A program made the translations under genes and the position numbers. DNA of 64,000 nt from NCBI GenBank assembly GCA_964351395.1, contig CAYGOF010000010.1, positions 1-64,000 of the forward strand. Direction: 5' to 3'. Shown here piece after piece: positions 16,678 through 24,261 of this stretch; position 1 is the stretch's first letter, and the number at the start of each line of letters is the position of its first letter. Below the pieces are notes generated by a model that was not told the DNA's origin, ran no database searches, and worked only from the letters and a program-made list of their open reading frames with translations. Source of the DNA: Imperialibacter sp964351395. Its GTDB lineage: Bacteria > Bacteroidota > Bacteroidia > Cytophagales > Cyclobacteriaceae.

Positions 16678-16965
16678 ATGAGCGTATTATTAAAACCCTT
16701 GGTTACTGAAAAAGTGTCTGCAATGAACGAGAAAGGCAAGTATGGCTTTGTCGTTAAGAAAGGTGCTAATAAAGTAGAGATAAAGAAGGAGATAGAAAAA
16801 ATGTATGGTGTAAAGGTTGAGAATATCAACACCATGGTCTATCAGGGAAAGAGAAAAACAAGGTATACTAAATCACGTGTGCTTGAAGGCAGAACAGATG
16901 CTTTCAAAAAAGCGATCGTGACCGTTGCCGAAGGTGAAGTAATTGATTTTTACGCAGGAATATAA
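16678..16965 (+). CDS. rplW: 50S ribosomal protein L23
   Basis: 95 residues with the family opening LLKPLVTEKVSAMNEKGKYGF and VENINTMVYQGKRKTR. L23 sits at the tunnel exit and is the docking site for trigger factor and SRP. It starts 5 bp after rplD. Confidence 0.97.
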   Translation: MSVLLKPLVTEKVSAMNEKGKYGFVVKKGANKVEIKKEIEKMYGVKVENINTMVYQGKRKTRYTKSRVLEGRTDAFKKAIVTVAEGEVIDFYAGI

Positions 16966-16977
16966 AGGAACGGGAAA

Positions 16978-17802
16978 ATGGCAGTAAAAAAACTAAGACC
17001 GATCACTCCTGGTCAGCGTTTCAGAATGGCGCCTGATTATTCTATGATTACGACTAATGTGCCTGAAAAGTCATTAGTAGCAAGCAGGAAGAAAAGCGGT
17101 GGTAGAAATTCCGAAGGACGTATGACTATGCGCTATTTAGGTGGTGGTCATAAGCAGAAGTACCGTATCATTGATTTCAAGCGTGACAAGCATGATATTC
17201 CTGCTACCGTAAAGTCAATTGAATACGATCCAAATAGAACAGCGTTTATAGCTTTGTTGGCTTATGCTGATGGAGAAAAAAGATACATCCTAGCACCTGA
17301 AGGTATTCAGGTGGGTCAGTCCCTTCTATCAGGAGAGGCGATAGCACCTGAGGTTGGTAATGCAATGCCAATGTCAAAAATTCCTCTGGGTACCATCATT
17401 CATAATATCGAATTGAAGCCTGGAAAAGGAGCTGCGATGGCAAGAAGCGCTGGTGCCTATGGCCAATTGTTAGCTCGTGAAGGAAAGTACGCGACGATCA
17501 AATTGCCATCTGGCGAAATGAGGAATGTGTTGGCAGTTTGTATGGCTACCATTGGTACCGCATCGAACGGCGAGCATATGAATGTGGTGTTGGGCAAGGC
17601 AGGTCGCAAGAGATGGTTAGGAAGACGCCCAAGAGTTCGTGGTGTTGTAATGAACCCCGTCGATCACCCAATGGGTGGTGGTGAAGGTAGAGCTTCTGGT
17701 GGTCATCCAAGATCAAGAAATGGTCTTTTGGCGAAAGGAAAGAAGACTCGTCGCCCTAATAAGTATTCTGATAAGTTAATCATCTCTAATAAAAAGAAAT
17801 AA
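16978..17802 (+). CDS. rplB: 50S ribosomal protein L2
   Basis: 274 residues, full length. The C-terminal GVVMNPVDHPMGGGEGRASG contains the conserved His needed for peptidyl-transferase activity and subunit association. It starts 12 bp after rplW and ends 3 bp before rpsS. Confidence 0.98.
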   Translation: MAVKKLRPITPGQRFRMAPDYSMITTNVPEKSLVASRKKSGGRNSEGRMTMRYLGGGHKQKYRIIDFKRDKHDIPATVKSIEYDPNRTAFIALLAYADGEKRYILAPEGIQVGQSLLSGEAIAPEVGNAMPMSKIPLGTIIHNIELKPGKGAAMARSAGAYGQLLAREGKYATIKLPSGEMRNVLAVCMATIGTASNGEHMNVVLGKAGRKRWLGRRPRVRGVVMNPVDHPMGGGEGRASGGHPRSRNGLLAKGKKTRRPNKYSDKLIISNKKK

Positions 17803-17805
17803 GTA

Positions 17806-18084
17806 ATGGCTAGATCTCTTAAGAAAGGCCCATATATAGATTTCAGACTGGAGAACAAGGTTGAGACTATGAATGAGGCTGGCAAGAAGTCAGTAATCAA
17901 GACATGGTCAAGAAGATCTATGATCTCGCCAGATTTCGTTGGTCACACTTTTGCAGTTCACAACGGAAACAAGTTCATACCAGTGTATGTAACTGAAAAT
18001 ATGGTCGGACACAAATTAGGTGAATTTGCACCAACCAGAAATTTCAGGGGTCACATCGCCAAAAAAGATAAAGGTAAAAGATAA
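17806..18084 (+). CDS. rpsS: 30S ribosomal protein S19
   Basis: 92 residues starting MARSLKKGPYIDFRLENKV, with KTWSRRSMISPDFVGHTFAV and the C-terminal GEFAPTRNFRGH. It binds the 30S head beside S13. rplV begins 4 bp after its stop. Confidence 0.97.
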   Translation: MARSLKKGPYIDFRLENKVETMNEAGKKSVIKTWSRRSMISPDFVGHTFAVHNGNKFIPVYVTENMVGHKLGEFAPTRNFRGHIAKKDKGKR

Positions 18085-18088
18085 GGAT

Positions 18089-18481
18089 ATGGAAGCCGTA
18101 GCTAAGTTGAAAAACGTTCCTACCTCTCCACGTAAAATGAGATTGGTTGCTGATCTTATAAGAGGCGTACGTGTAAATAGAGCCTTGACTATACTCAAGC
18201 ATGAGTCAAAGCATCCTGCTGCACGTTTGGAGAAGTTGTTATTGTCTGCCATTGCTAACTGGCAGCAAGGCAATGAAGACGCTAAACTAGAGGAAGCTGA
18301 TTTGTTTGTAAAGGCCATATCTGTTGACTCAGGTCGTATGTTGAAAAGACTGAGACCAGCACCGCAGGGTAGGGCACATAGGATTAGAAAACGTTCCAAT
18401 CACGTAACATTGATCGTGGACAGCCTGGCACCTGTAGCGGCTGCGCCTGAAACAAAAGCAACCGAAAACACAGAAAAGTAA
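18089..18481 (+). CDS. rplV: 50S ribosomal protein L22
   Basis: 130 residues from ATG 18089 (MEAVAKLKNVPTSPRKMRLV). An upstream in-frame start at 18020 would lie inside rpsS and is rejected. The beta-hairpin that lines the exit tunnel (VDSGRMLKRLRPAPQGRAHR) is present; changes there give macrolide resistance in other species. It ends with a short Ala/Thr/Glu-rich tail. Confidence 0.97.
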   Translation: MEAVAKLKNVPTSPRKMRLVADLIRGVRVNRALTILKHESKHPAARLEKLLLSAIANWQQGNEDAKLEEADLFVKAISVDSGRMLKRLRPAPQGRAHRIRKRSNHVTLIVDSLAPVAAAPETKATENTEK

Positions 18482-18486
18482 AACGC

Positions 18487-19251
18487 ATGGGACAGAAGGT
18501 AAACCCAGTCGGTTTTAGACTCGGAATCATTAAAGGATGGGATTCAAGCTGGTTTGGTGGCAAAACATTTGCTGACAAATTGGTTGAAGACACCAAGATC
18601 AGGAAGTACATCACTGCAAGAATTCCTAAAGGAGGAATTGCAAGAATTGTAATAGAGCGCACACTAAAGCGCATCACGCTTACTATTCATACGGCTCGTC
18701 CAGGAGTAGTAATCGGAAAAGGTGGTTCTGAAGTCGATAAGATCAAAGAAGAGCTTAAAAAGATTACTGGAAAGGACATCCAGATTAATATATTTGAGAT
18801 TAAAAGACCTGAGCTCGATTCACTGTTAGTAGGTGAGTCAATTGCTCAACAGTTGCAGGCTCGTATTTCTTATAGACGAGCCATGAAGCAAGCAATTGCT
18901 TCTGCAATGAGAGTAGGCGCTCAGGGAATCAAGATAAAGGTATCAGGACGTTTGGGTGGTGCTGAAATGGCGCGTACCGAAATGTACAAAGAGGGTAGAA
19001 TTCCTCTTCATACACTTCGTGCTGATATCGACTATACAATTTCTGAGGCTCAGACTGTATATGGTAAGATTGGTATTAAAGTTTGGATATTCAAAGGTGA
19101 GGTGTTTGGTAAAAGAGACCTTTCGCCGAATGTAGGGATAACCAACGACGCCAACAGTAACTCCGGTGGAGGACCAGGTAACAGACGTGACGGAGGTGGT
19201 AGAAGAAGAGGTGGACCCGGTGACGGAGCTCCGAAACGTAAAAGAAAATAA
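18487..19251 (+). CDS. rpsC: 30S ribosomal protein S3 with an Arg/Gly-rich tail
   Basis: 254 residues. The KH domain GVVIGKGGSEVDKIKEELKK and the C-terminal domain (to GEVFGKRDLSP) are normal for S3, which forms the mRNA entry helicase with S4 and S5. After about residue 220 the protein continues in a disordered, highly basic Gly/Arg tail (GGGPGNRRDGGGRRRGG and PKRKRK), longer than in E. coli S3 (233 residues). The tail faces solvent near the mRNA entry site, so an RNA contact is possible (inference). Confidence 0.97.
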   Translation: MGQKVNPVGFRLGIIKGWDSSWFGGKTFADKLVEDTKIRKYITARIPKGGIARIVIERTLKRITLTIHTARPGVVIGKGGSEVDKIKEELKKITGKDIQINIFEIKRPELDSLLVGESIAQQLQARISYRRAMKQAIASAMRVGAQGIKIKVSGRLGGAEMARTEMYKEGRIPLHTLRADIDYTISEAQTVYGKIGIKVWIFKGEVFGKRDLSPNVGITNDANSNSGGGPGNRRDGGGRRRGGPGDGAPKRKRK

Positions 19252-19273
19252 TCACTAGTTAATTAGCTGACAA

Positions 19274-19699
19274 ATGTTACAGCCTAAAAGAACTAAATTC
19301 AGGAAGCAACAAAAAGGAAGAGTAAAGGGTATTGCTCAAAGGGGCCATACACTCGCTTTCGGAACGTTTGGATTGAAATCCCTGGAATCTGGTTTTATTA
19401 CATCACGCCAGATTGAAGCATCCAGGATCGCCGTTACAAGGGCTATGAAAAGGGAAGGACAAGTTTGGATCCGCATATTCCCTGACAAGCCAATTACCAA
19501 GAAGCCTGCGGAAGTACGTATGGGTAAGGGTAAAGGTGCTCCTGAGTATTGGGTGGCCATTGTAAAGCCAGGAACTATCATGTTCGAAGCTGGAGGGGTG
19601 CCAATTGAAACAGCTAAAGAGGCGTTAAGACTAGCGGCTCAGAAGCTTCCTATTAAAACTAAATTTATTGTCAGAAGAGATTACGCTGCAATACAATGA
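19274..19699 (+). CDS. rplP: 50S ribosomal protein L16
   Basis: 141 residues starting MLQPKRTKFRKQQKGR. The conserved segment after RIFPDKPITKKPAEVRMGKG contacts tRNA at the A site and the central protuberance. Its stop overlaps the rpmC start by 4 bp (ATGA), so the two are translationally coupled. Confidence 0.97.
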   Translation: MLQPKRTKFRKQQKGRVKGIAQRGHTLAFGTFGLKSLESGFITSRQIEASRIAVTRAMKREGQVWIRIFPDKPITKKPAEVRMGKGKGAPEYWVAIVKPGTIMFEAGGVPIETAKEALRLAAQKLPIKTKFIVRRDYAAIQ

Positions 19700-19890
19700 A
19701 AAATTCAGAGCTAAAGTCGCTTTCTGTAGAGGAGCTAAACGCAAGACTTGCCGCTGAGAAGGAAAGCCTTCAAAAGCTGAAGTTTGCTCATGCTGTTACT
19801 CCGGTTGAAAACCCGATGAGAATCCGCCATAACCGTAGGGTTGTTGCAAGGATTCAAACCGAGCTACGTACAAGAGAGCTATCAAATTAA
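19696..19890 (+). CDS. rpmC: 50S ribosomal protein L29
   Basis: 64 residues, two-helix L29, with ELKSLSVEELNARLAAEKE and the C-terminal HNRRVVARIQTELRTRE. It binds next to L23 at the tunnel exit. It overlaps the end of rplP by 4 bp and ends 7 bp before rpsQ. Confidence 0.96.
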   Translation: MKNSELKSLSVEELNARLAAEKESLQKLKFAHAVTPVENPMRIRHNRRVVARIQTELRTRELSN

Positions 19891-19897
19891 TTGGAGT

Positions 19898-20155
19898 ATG
19901 GAGACCAGAAATCTACGTAAAGAGAAAACAGGAAAGGTTGTTAGTGATAAGATGAATAAATCTATCACAGTGGCAGTTTCTCGTAAGGTGAAACACCCGA
20001 TCTATGGAAAATTCATAGGTAAGACAACCAAGTTTTTGGCACACGACGAGAAAGACGAGTGTGGAATTGGTGATACTGTACGCATAGCAGAAACGAGACC
20101 TTTAAGTAAAAGGAAGCGTTGGAGATTGGTAGAAATTATCGAAAGAGCAAAATAA
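19898..20155 (+). CDS. rpsQ: 30S ribosomal protein S17
   Basis: 85 residues from ATG 19898 (METRNLRKEKTGKVVSDKMN). A longer in-frame reading from 19841 would sit inside rpmC and is rejected. OB-fold S17 signatures are present: KTTKFLAHDEKDECGIGDTV and ETRPLSKRKRWRLVEI. rplN starts 1 bp after its stop. Confidence 0.97.
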   Translation: METRNLRKEKTGKVVSDKMNKSITVAVSRKVKHPIYGKFIGKTTKFLAHDEKDECGIGDTVRIAETRPLSKRKRWRLVEIIERAK

Positions 20156-20156
20156 G

Positions 20157-20525
20157 ATGATACAGCAGGAGTCCAGGTTATCTGTTGCAGATAATAGCGG
20201 TGCCAAAGAGGTACTATGTATACGTGTCCTAGGTGGAACAGGTAAACGTTACGCTTCAATCGGAGATAAGATTGTAGTAAGCGTTAAGTCATCCATTTCT
20301 TCGAGTAGTTTGAAGAAGGGAACTGTTTCTAAGGCCGTAATAGTACGCACCAAGAAAGAGATCAGAAGAAAAGATGGTTCATACATCAGATTTGAAGATA
20401 ATGCAGCTGTGTTATTAACTGGTAATGATGAACCTAGAGGAACTCGTATTTTCGGACCTGTTGCCAGAGAACTTCGTGAAAAGCAATTCATGAAAATTGT
20501 TTCATTGGCGCCTGAAGTACTATAA
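20157..20525 (+). CDS. rplN: 50S ribosomal protein L14
   Basis: 122 residues beginning MIQQESRLSVADNSGAKEVL, with GDEPRGTRIFGPVARELREK. L14 is at the subunit interface and is where the silencing factor RsfS binds. It is very highly conserved and the length is exact. Confidence 0.98.
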   Translation: MIQQESRLSVADNSGAKEVLCIRVLGGTGKRYASIGDKIVVSVKSSISSSSLKKGTVSKAVIVRTKKEIRRKDGSYIRFEDNAAVLLTGNDEPRGTRIFGPVARELREKQFMKIVSLAPEVL

Positions 20526-20528
20526 TAT

Positions 20529-20873
20529 ATGAAAACTAATTCAAAGCCGAATAAGCTGCATATCCGTAAAGGTGACACTGTAAAGGTGATCGCTGGTAAC
20601 AGCAGAGGAAAGACTGGGAAAGTTTTGGAAGTAATTCCAGCTGACAGTAAAGCCTTTATTGAGGGATGCAACATTATTACGAAGCACGTAAAGCCTTCTG
20701 CTCAGAACCCTAATGGCGGTATCGAAAAGAAAGAGGCACCAATTCATTTGAGTAACTTAATGGTGGTTGAGCCATCATCAGGTACTGCAACCAGGGTTGG
20801 AAGAAAAGAAGACAAAAACGGTAAGCTTCAAAGATATTCAAAGAAAACTGGGGAGGTAATTAACAATGGCTAG
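20529..20873 (+). CDS. rplX: 50S ribosomal protein L24
   Basis: 114 residues. The KOW motif is HIRKGDTVKVIAGNSRGKTG, followed by EGCNIITKHVKPSAQNPNGG. It is an assembly-initiating protein. It overlaps the rplE start by 8 bp, suggesting coupled translation. Confidence 0.97.
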   Translation: MKTNSKPNKLHIRKGDTVKVIAGNSRGKTGKVLEVIPADSKAFIEGCNIITKHVKPSAQNPNGGIEKKEAPIHLSNLMVVEPSSGTATRVGRKEDKNGKLQRYSKKTGEVINNG

Positions 20874-21420
20874 TCCTAGATTAAAAGCGAAGTACCAGGA
20901 GGAAATCATGAAGAGCTTGATGGAGAAATTCCAGTACAAGTCGATCATGGAGGTTCCCAAGTTGACAAAAATCACTGTTAACAAAGGTATTGGTGCGGCT
21001 GTTGCCGATAAAAAGCTGGTAGACGTTGGTGTGGAAGAATTAACTACCATCACTGGTCAAAAGGCGGTGCCAACAAAAGCCAAAACATCTATATCTAACT
21101 TCAAGCTTCGTGAGGGAATGCCGATCGGAGCCAGAGTTACCCTTCGCGGTGATAAGATGTACGAATTTCTTGATCGTTTGACGTCAATCGCTCTTCCAAG
21201 GGTAAGAGACTTCAAAGGGGTAAAGGATAGTGGATTTGATGGAAGAGGTAACTATACACTTGGGGTAAAGGAGCAGATCATTTTCCCTGAGATCAGTATT
21301 GACAAAGTAAACAAGATATCTGGTATGGATATTACCTTTGTTACTACTGCAAATAGTGATGAAGAAAGTTATGAATTGCTGAAGGCATTTGGAATGCCGT
21401 TCGCATCAAAAAATAAATAA
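20866..21420 (+). CDS. rplE: 50S ribosomal protein L5
   Basis: 184 residues. It binds 5S rRNA and the P-site tRNA. Family signatures are GIGAAVADKKLVDVGVEEL, LREGMPIGARVTLRGDKMYE and TTANSDEESYELLKAFGMPF. The start overlaps rplX by 8 bp, and rpsN follows 1 bp after its stop. Confidence 0.97.
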   Translation: MASPRLKAKYQEEIMKSLMEKFQYKSIMEVPKLTKITVNKGIGAAVADKKLVDVGVEELTTITGQKAVPTKAKTSISNFKLREGMPIGARVTLRGDKMYEFLDRLTSIALPRVRDFKGVKDSGFDGRGNYTLGVKEQIIFPEISIDKVNKISGMDITFVTTANSDEESYELLKAFGMPFASKNK

Positions 21421-21421
21421 C

Positions 21422-21691
21422 ATGGCTAAAGAATCAGTTAAAGCGCGGGAAAGGAAAAGAGAGCATTTAGTGGCAAAATATGCTGCTAAAAGAAGAGCAC
21501 TTAAAGAAGCTGGTGATTACATCGGACTTGATAAGTTGCCTAAAAACGCTTCTCCGGTACGTCTTCACAACCGTTGTAAATTGACGGGTCGCCCAAAAGG
21601 CTACATGAGAAAGTTTGGTATCTCTCGTGTAACTTTTCGTGAGATGGCTTCTGATGGCAAGATTCCAGGTTTGACAAAGTCAAGCTGGTAA
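21422..21691 (+). CDS. rpsN: 30S ribosomal protein S14, zinc-free form
   Basis: 89 residues from ATG 21422 (MAKESVKARERKREHLV). An upstream in-frame start at 21389 lies inside rplE and is rejected. The conserved C-terminal part LHNRCKLTGRPKGYMRKFGI has only one Cys, so this is the C-minus form that does not bind zinc, the longer of the two S14 types. Confidence 0.97.
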   Translation: MAKESVKARERKREHLVAKYAAKRRALKEAGDYIGLDKLPKNASPVRLHNRCKLTGRPKGYMRKFGISRVTFREMASDGKIPGLTKSSW

Positions 21692-21709
21692 TTATTTGCC
21701 TAAGGCATA

Positions 21710-21760
21710 TTGTTAAGAAAGAAAATAATTTATACCTTTGCAGCCCTGTTAAAAAGGGCT
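21710..21760 (+). promoter_or_regulatory. Internal spc-cluster promoter with start-site palindrome
   Basis: Between rpsN and rpsH a TTG (21710-21712) lies 20 bp before a perfect -7 box TATACCTTTG (box proper 21733-21740). A 6-bp palindrome AGCCCT/AGGGCT (21742-21747 with 21755-21760, 7-nt loop) straddles the predicted start near 21744. The 84-bp gap is the largest in the whole S10-spc-alpha run, which fits a true internal promoter rather than chance. Confidence 0.75.
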
Positions 21761-21775
21761 TAATTATTTTACTGT

Positions 21776-22174
21776 ATGGTTACAGATCCTATAGCAGATT
21801 ATCTAACACGAGTTAGAAATGCAATAAAAGCAAATCACAGAATCGTTGAGGTTCCTGCTTCGAATATCAAGAAGGAGATCACGAAGGTTCTAATGGATAA
21901 AGGATATATCCAGAATTACAAATTTGTTGAAGACGAAAAGCAGGGTGTTATCAAGATTGCATTGAAATACAATGCAGTTACTAAAAAGAACGCCATCTTA
22001 TCTCTTGAAAGAATAAGTAAGCCCGGTTTGCGTAAGTATGCTCACGTTGAAAAAATTCCTCGTGTTCTTAACGGTCTCGGTGTTGCTATCATTTCTACCT
22101 CTAGGGGCGTAATGACAGACAAAGAGGCCAGAACACAGAATATTGGTGGGGAAGTACTTTGTTACGTTTATTAA
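21776..22174 (+). CDS. rpsH: 30S ribosomal protein S8
   Basis: 132 residues: MVTDPIADYLTRVRNAIKAN at the N-terminus and STSRGVMTDKEARTQNIGGE at the C-terminus, the h21-binding part of 16S rRNA. In E. coli S8 represses the spc operon. Here it is the first gene behind the internal promoter, 15 bp after the palindrome. Confidence 0.98.
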   Translation: MVTDPIADYLTRVRNAIKANHRIVEVPASNIKKEITKVLMDKGYIQNYKFVEDEKQGVIKIALKYNAVTKKNAILSLERISKPGLRKYAHVEKIPRVLNGLGVAIISTSRGVMTDKEARTQNIGGEVLCYVY

Positions 22175-22186
22175 GATATTGATGTC

Positions 22187-22741
22187 ATGTCAAGAATAGG
22201 AAAGAAACCAGTAGCTGTACCAGCAGGAGTAACCATCTCAATAGATAAAACTATTGTTACGGTTAAGGGACCTAAAGGTGAGCTAACTCAAGATATAGAT
22301 CCTGATATCCAGGTTAAATTGGAAGGATCGGAATTGATCGTTGAAAGACCAACGGAGCAAAAGCGCCACAAAGCTATGCATGGTTTGTACAGGTCTTTGA
22401 TCTCCAATATGGTTGAGGGGGTAAGTAATGGTTACAAGGCTGAATTGGAACTAGTTGGTGTAGGTTACAAAGCCTCACATCAGGGAAACGTTCTTGAATT
22501 AAACCTTGGCTACTCTCACAATATATTTTTGGCTCTGCCAGAGGAAGTTAAGTTGAATACTGAAACTCCAAAAGGTAAGAATCCAACAATCAGTTTAGAA
22601 AGTATTGACAAACAGCTTATTGGACAAGTTGCTGCCAAGATCAGATCACTAAGAAAAGTGGAGCCTTACAAAGGTAAAGGTGTTCGCTTTGTGGGAGAGC
22701 AAGTTCGTAGAAAAGCTGGTAAAACTGCTGCTAAAAAATAA
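22187..22741 (+). CDS. rplF: 50S ribosomal protein L6
   Basis: 184 residues with two alpha/beta repeats. It begins MSRIGKKPVAVPAGVTISID and ends with GKGVRFVGEQVRRKAGK. It lies near the sarcin-ricin loop and the factor-binding site. It starts 12 bp after rpsH and ends 5 bp before rplR. Confidence 0.98.
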   Translation: MSRIGKKPVAVPAGVTISIDKTIVTVKGPKGELTQDIDPDIQVKLEGSELIVERPTEQKRHKAMHGLYRSLISNMVEGVSNGYKAELELVGVGYKASHQGNVLELNLGYSHNIFLALPEEVKLNTETPKGKNPTISLESIDKQLIGQVAAKIRSLRKVEPYKGKGVRFVGEQVRRKAGKTAAKK

Positions 22742-22746
22742 TTAAG

Positions 22747-23097
22747 ATGGCCACCAGTAAAGGAGACAGACGATTAAGAATAAAAAGAGGAATTCGCAAG
22801 AAGATTAGCGGAACTTCTGACAGACCTAGGCTTTCGATTTTCAAAAGCAACAAGGGAATATATGCCCAACTAATTGATGATTTGAGTGGTCACACACTTG
22901 CAGCATCTTCGTCAGAAGATGTAGGTCAAAAAGGGAAGATCAATAATGATGTTTCTAAATTGGTTGGAAAGAAAATTGCTGAAAAGGCTATGCAAAGTGG
23001 CTTGGCAACTTGTGTGTTTGATCGTGGTGGTTACCCATACCATGGACGAGTGAAAGCACTTGCTGAGGGAGCCAGAGAAGGTGGTCTTAAATTCTAA
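22747..23097 (+). CDS. rplR: 50S ribosomal protein L18
   Basis: 116 residues. It binds 5S rRNA with L5. Signatures are SDRPRLSIFKSNKGIYAQLI, VFDRGGYPYHGRVKALAEGA and the terminal REGGLKF. The next gene's ATG is 6 bp after its stop. Confidence 0.97.
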   Translation: MATSKGDRRLRIKRGIRKKISGTSDRPRLSIFKSNKGIYAQLIDDLSGHTLAASSSEDVGQKGKINNDVSKLVGKKIAEKAMQSGLATCVFDRGGYPYHGRVKALAEGAREGGLKF

Positions 23098-23103
23098 TTG
23101 AAC

Positions 23104-23622
23104 ATGACACAGTCAAACGTAAAATCGGTTAAGGCGTCCGAGATAGATCTTAAAGAGCGAGTAGTTTCCATTAACAGGGTTGCGAAAGTGGTTAAAGGTG
23201 GACGTCGTTTTAGCTTTTCAGCTATCGTAGTTGTAGGTGATGGCAATGGTGTAGTAGGGTATGGGTTGGGTAAAGCCAACGAAGTCACTGATGCTATCAC
23301 TAAAGGCATTGACGATGCTAAAAAGAACCTTGTTAAGGTTCCGATTCTGAGAGGAACATTGCCCCACGAATCTAATGGTAAGTTCAGTGGTGGTAGAGTC
23401 TTGATTAAGCCAGCAGCTCCTGGTACCGGTGTAATTGCTGGTGGTGCTATGCGTGCTGTGTTGGAAAGTGCTGGTGTTCATGATTGTTTGGCCAAGTCAA
23501 AAGGTTCTTCGAATCCACACAACGTGGTGAAGGCTACTTTTGATGCGCTAACCAAAATGCGTGATGCATTTACAGTGGCTGATCAAAGAGGTGTAGAACT
23601 AGAAAAAGTTTACAAAGGATAA
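23104..23622 (+). CDS. rpsE: 30S ribosomal protein S5
   Basis: 172 residues from ATG 23104. A TTG two codons upstream (23098) is possible but less likely. The double-stranded-RNA-binding-like N-domain has VSINRVAKVVKGGRRFSFSA and VVGYGLGKANEVTDAI, and the C-domain has GTGVIAGGAMRAVLESAGVH. S5 contributes to decoding fidelity and the mRNA entry site. Confidence 0.97.
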   Translation: MTQSNVKSVKASEIDLKERVVSINRVAKVVKGGRRFSFSAIVVVGDGNGVVGYGLGKANEVTDAITKGIDDAKKNLVKVPILRGTLPHESNGKFSGGRVLIKPAAPGTGVIAGGAMRAVLESAGVHDCLAKSKGSSNPHNVVKATFDALTKMRDAFTVADQRGVELEKVYKG

Positions 23623-23627
23623 TTCTG

Positions 23628-23807
23628 ATGGCAAAGGTTCAGATTACACAGATAAGAAGCACAATTGGTCGTACTGGAGTTCAGAAGGCGACAATTAAGG
23701 CTTTGGGTCTTGCAAAAATAAATCGTTCTGTAGAAAAGGAGCTTACTCCTCAAATTGCGGGAATGATTGCTAAGGTTACTCATTTAGTAGAAGTTAAAGA
23801 TCTTTAA
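23628..23807 (+). CDS. rpmD: 50S ribosomal protein L30
   Basis: 59 residues (MAKVQITQIRSTIGRTGVQK to AKVTHLVEVKDL), too short for common length cut-offs but clearly real. It has the L30 pattern of a short beta-strand, RSTIGR, KATIKALGLAKINRSVE and the TPQIAGMIAKVTHLV helix. It lies 5 bp after rpsE and 4 bp before rplO, the standard order. Confidence 0.97.
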   Translation: MAKVQITQIRSTIGRTGVQKATIKALGLAKINRSVEKELTPQIAGMIAKVTHLVEVKDL

Positions 23808-23811
23808 GATA

Positions 23812-24258
23812 ATGAACTTAAGTACACTAAAACCTGCAAAAGGATCTACTCAAAGTAGAAAGAGAATAGGTAGAGGACAAGGTTCTGGCATGGGTGGTAC
23901 GTCTACCCGCGGTCACAAAGGTGCTCAGTCTAGATCTGGATACAGCAAGAAGAAAGGTTTTGAAGGCGGTCAAATGCCACTTCAACGCCGTGTTCCTAAG
24001 TTTGGATTCAAGAATAGAAACAAGGTGGTTGCAAAGCCTATCAATCTTGACGTGTTGCAAAACCTCGTCGATACTCTCAAAGTGAAAGAGGTAACTCTTG
24101 ATACCTTAGTTGAGCACGGATTGGCATCTAAAAATGATACAATCAAAGTATTGGGAAGAGGTGAATTGAAAGCCAAAGTTGATGTTACTGCTGCTTCTTT
24201 TTCTAAAGTGGCGCAGGAGGCAATTGAAAAGGCTGGTGGAAAGGTAACCGTACTTTAA
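23812..24258 (+). CDS. rplO: 50S ribosomal protein L15
   Basis: 148 residues. The Gly/Arg-rich N-terminal extension (KRIGRGQGSGMGGTSTRGHK, then GFEGGQMPLQRRVPKFGF) threads into 23S rRNA. The C-terminal globular domain ends EKAGGKVTVL. secY begins 3 bp later, the standard bacterial junction. Confidence 0.98.
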   Translation: MNLSTLKPAKGSTQSRKRIGRGQGSGMGGTSTRGHKGAQSRSGYSKKKGFEGGQMPLQRRVPKFGFKNRNKVVAKPINLDVLQNLVDTLKVKEVTLDTLVEHGLASKNDTIKVLGRGELKAKVDVTAASFSKVAQEAIEKAGGKVTVL

Positions 24259-24261
24259 GGA

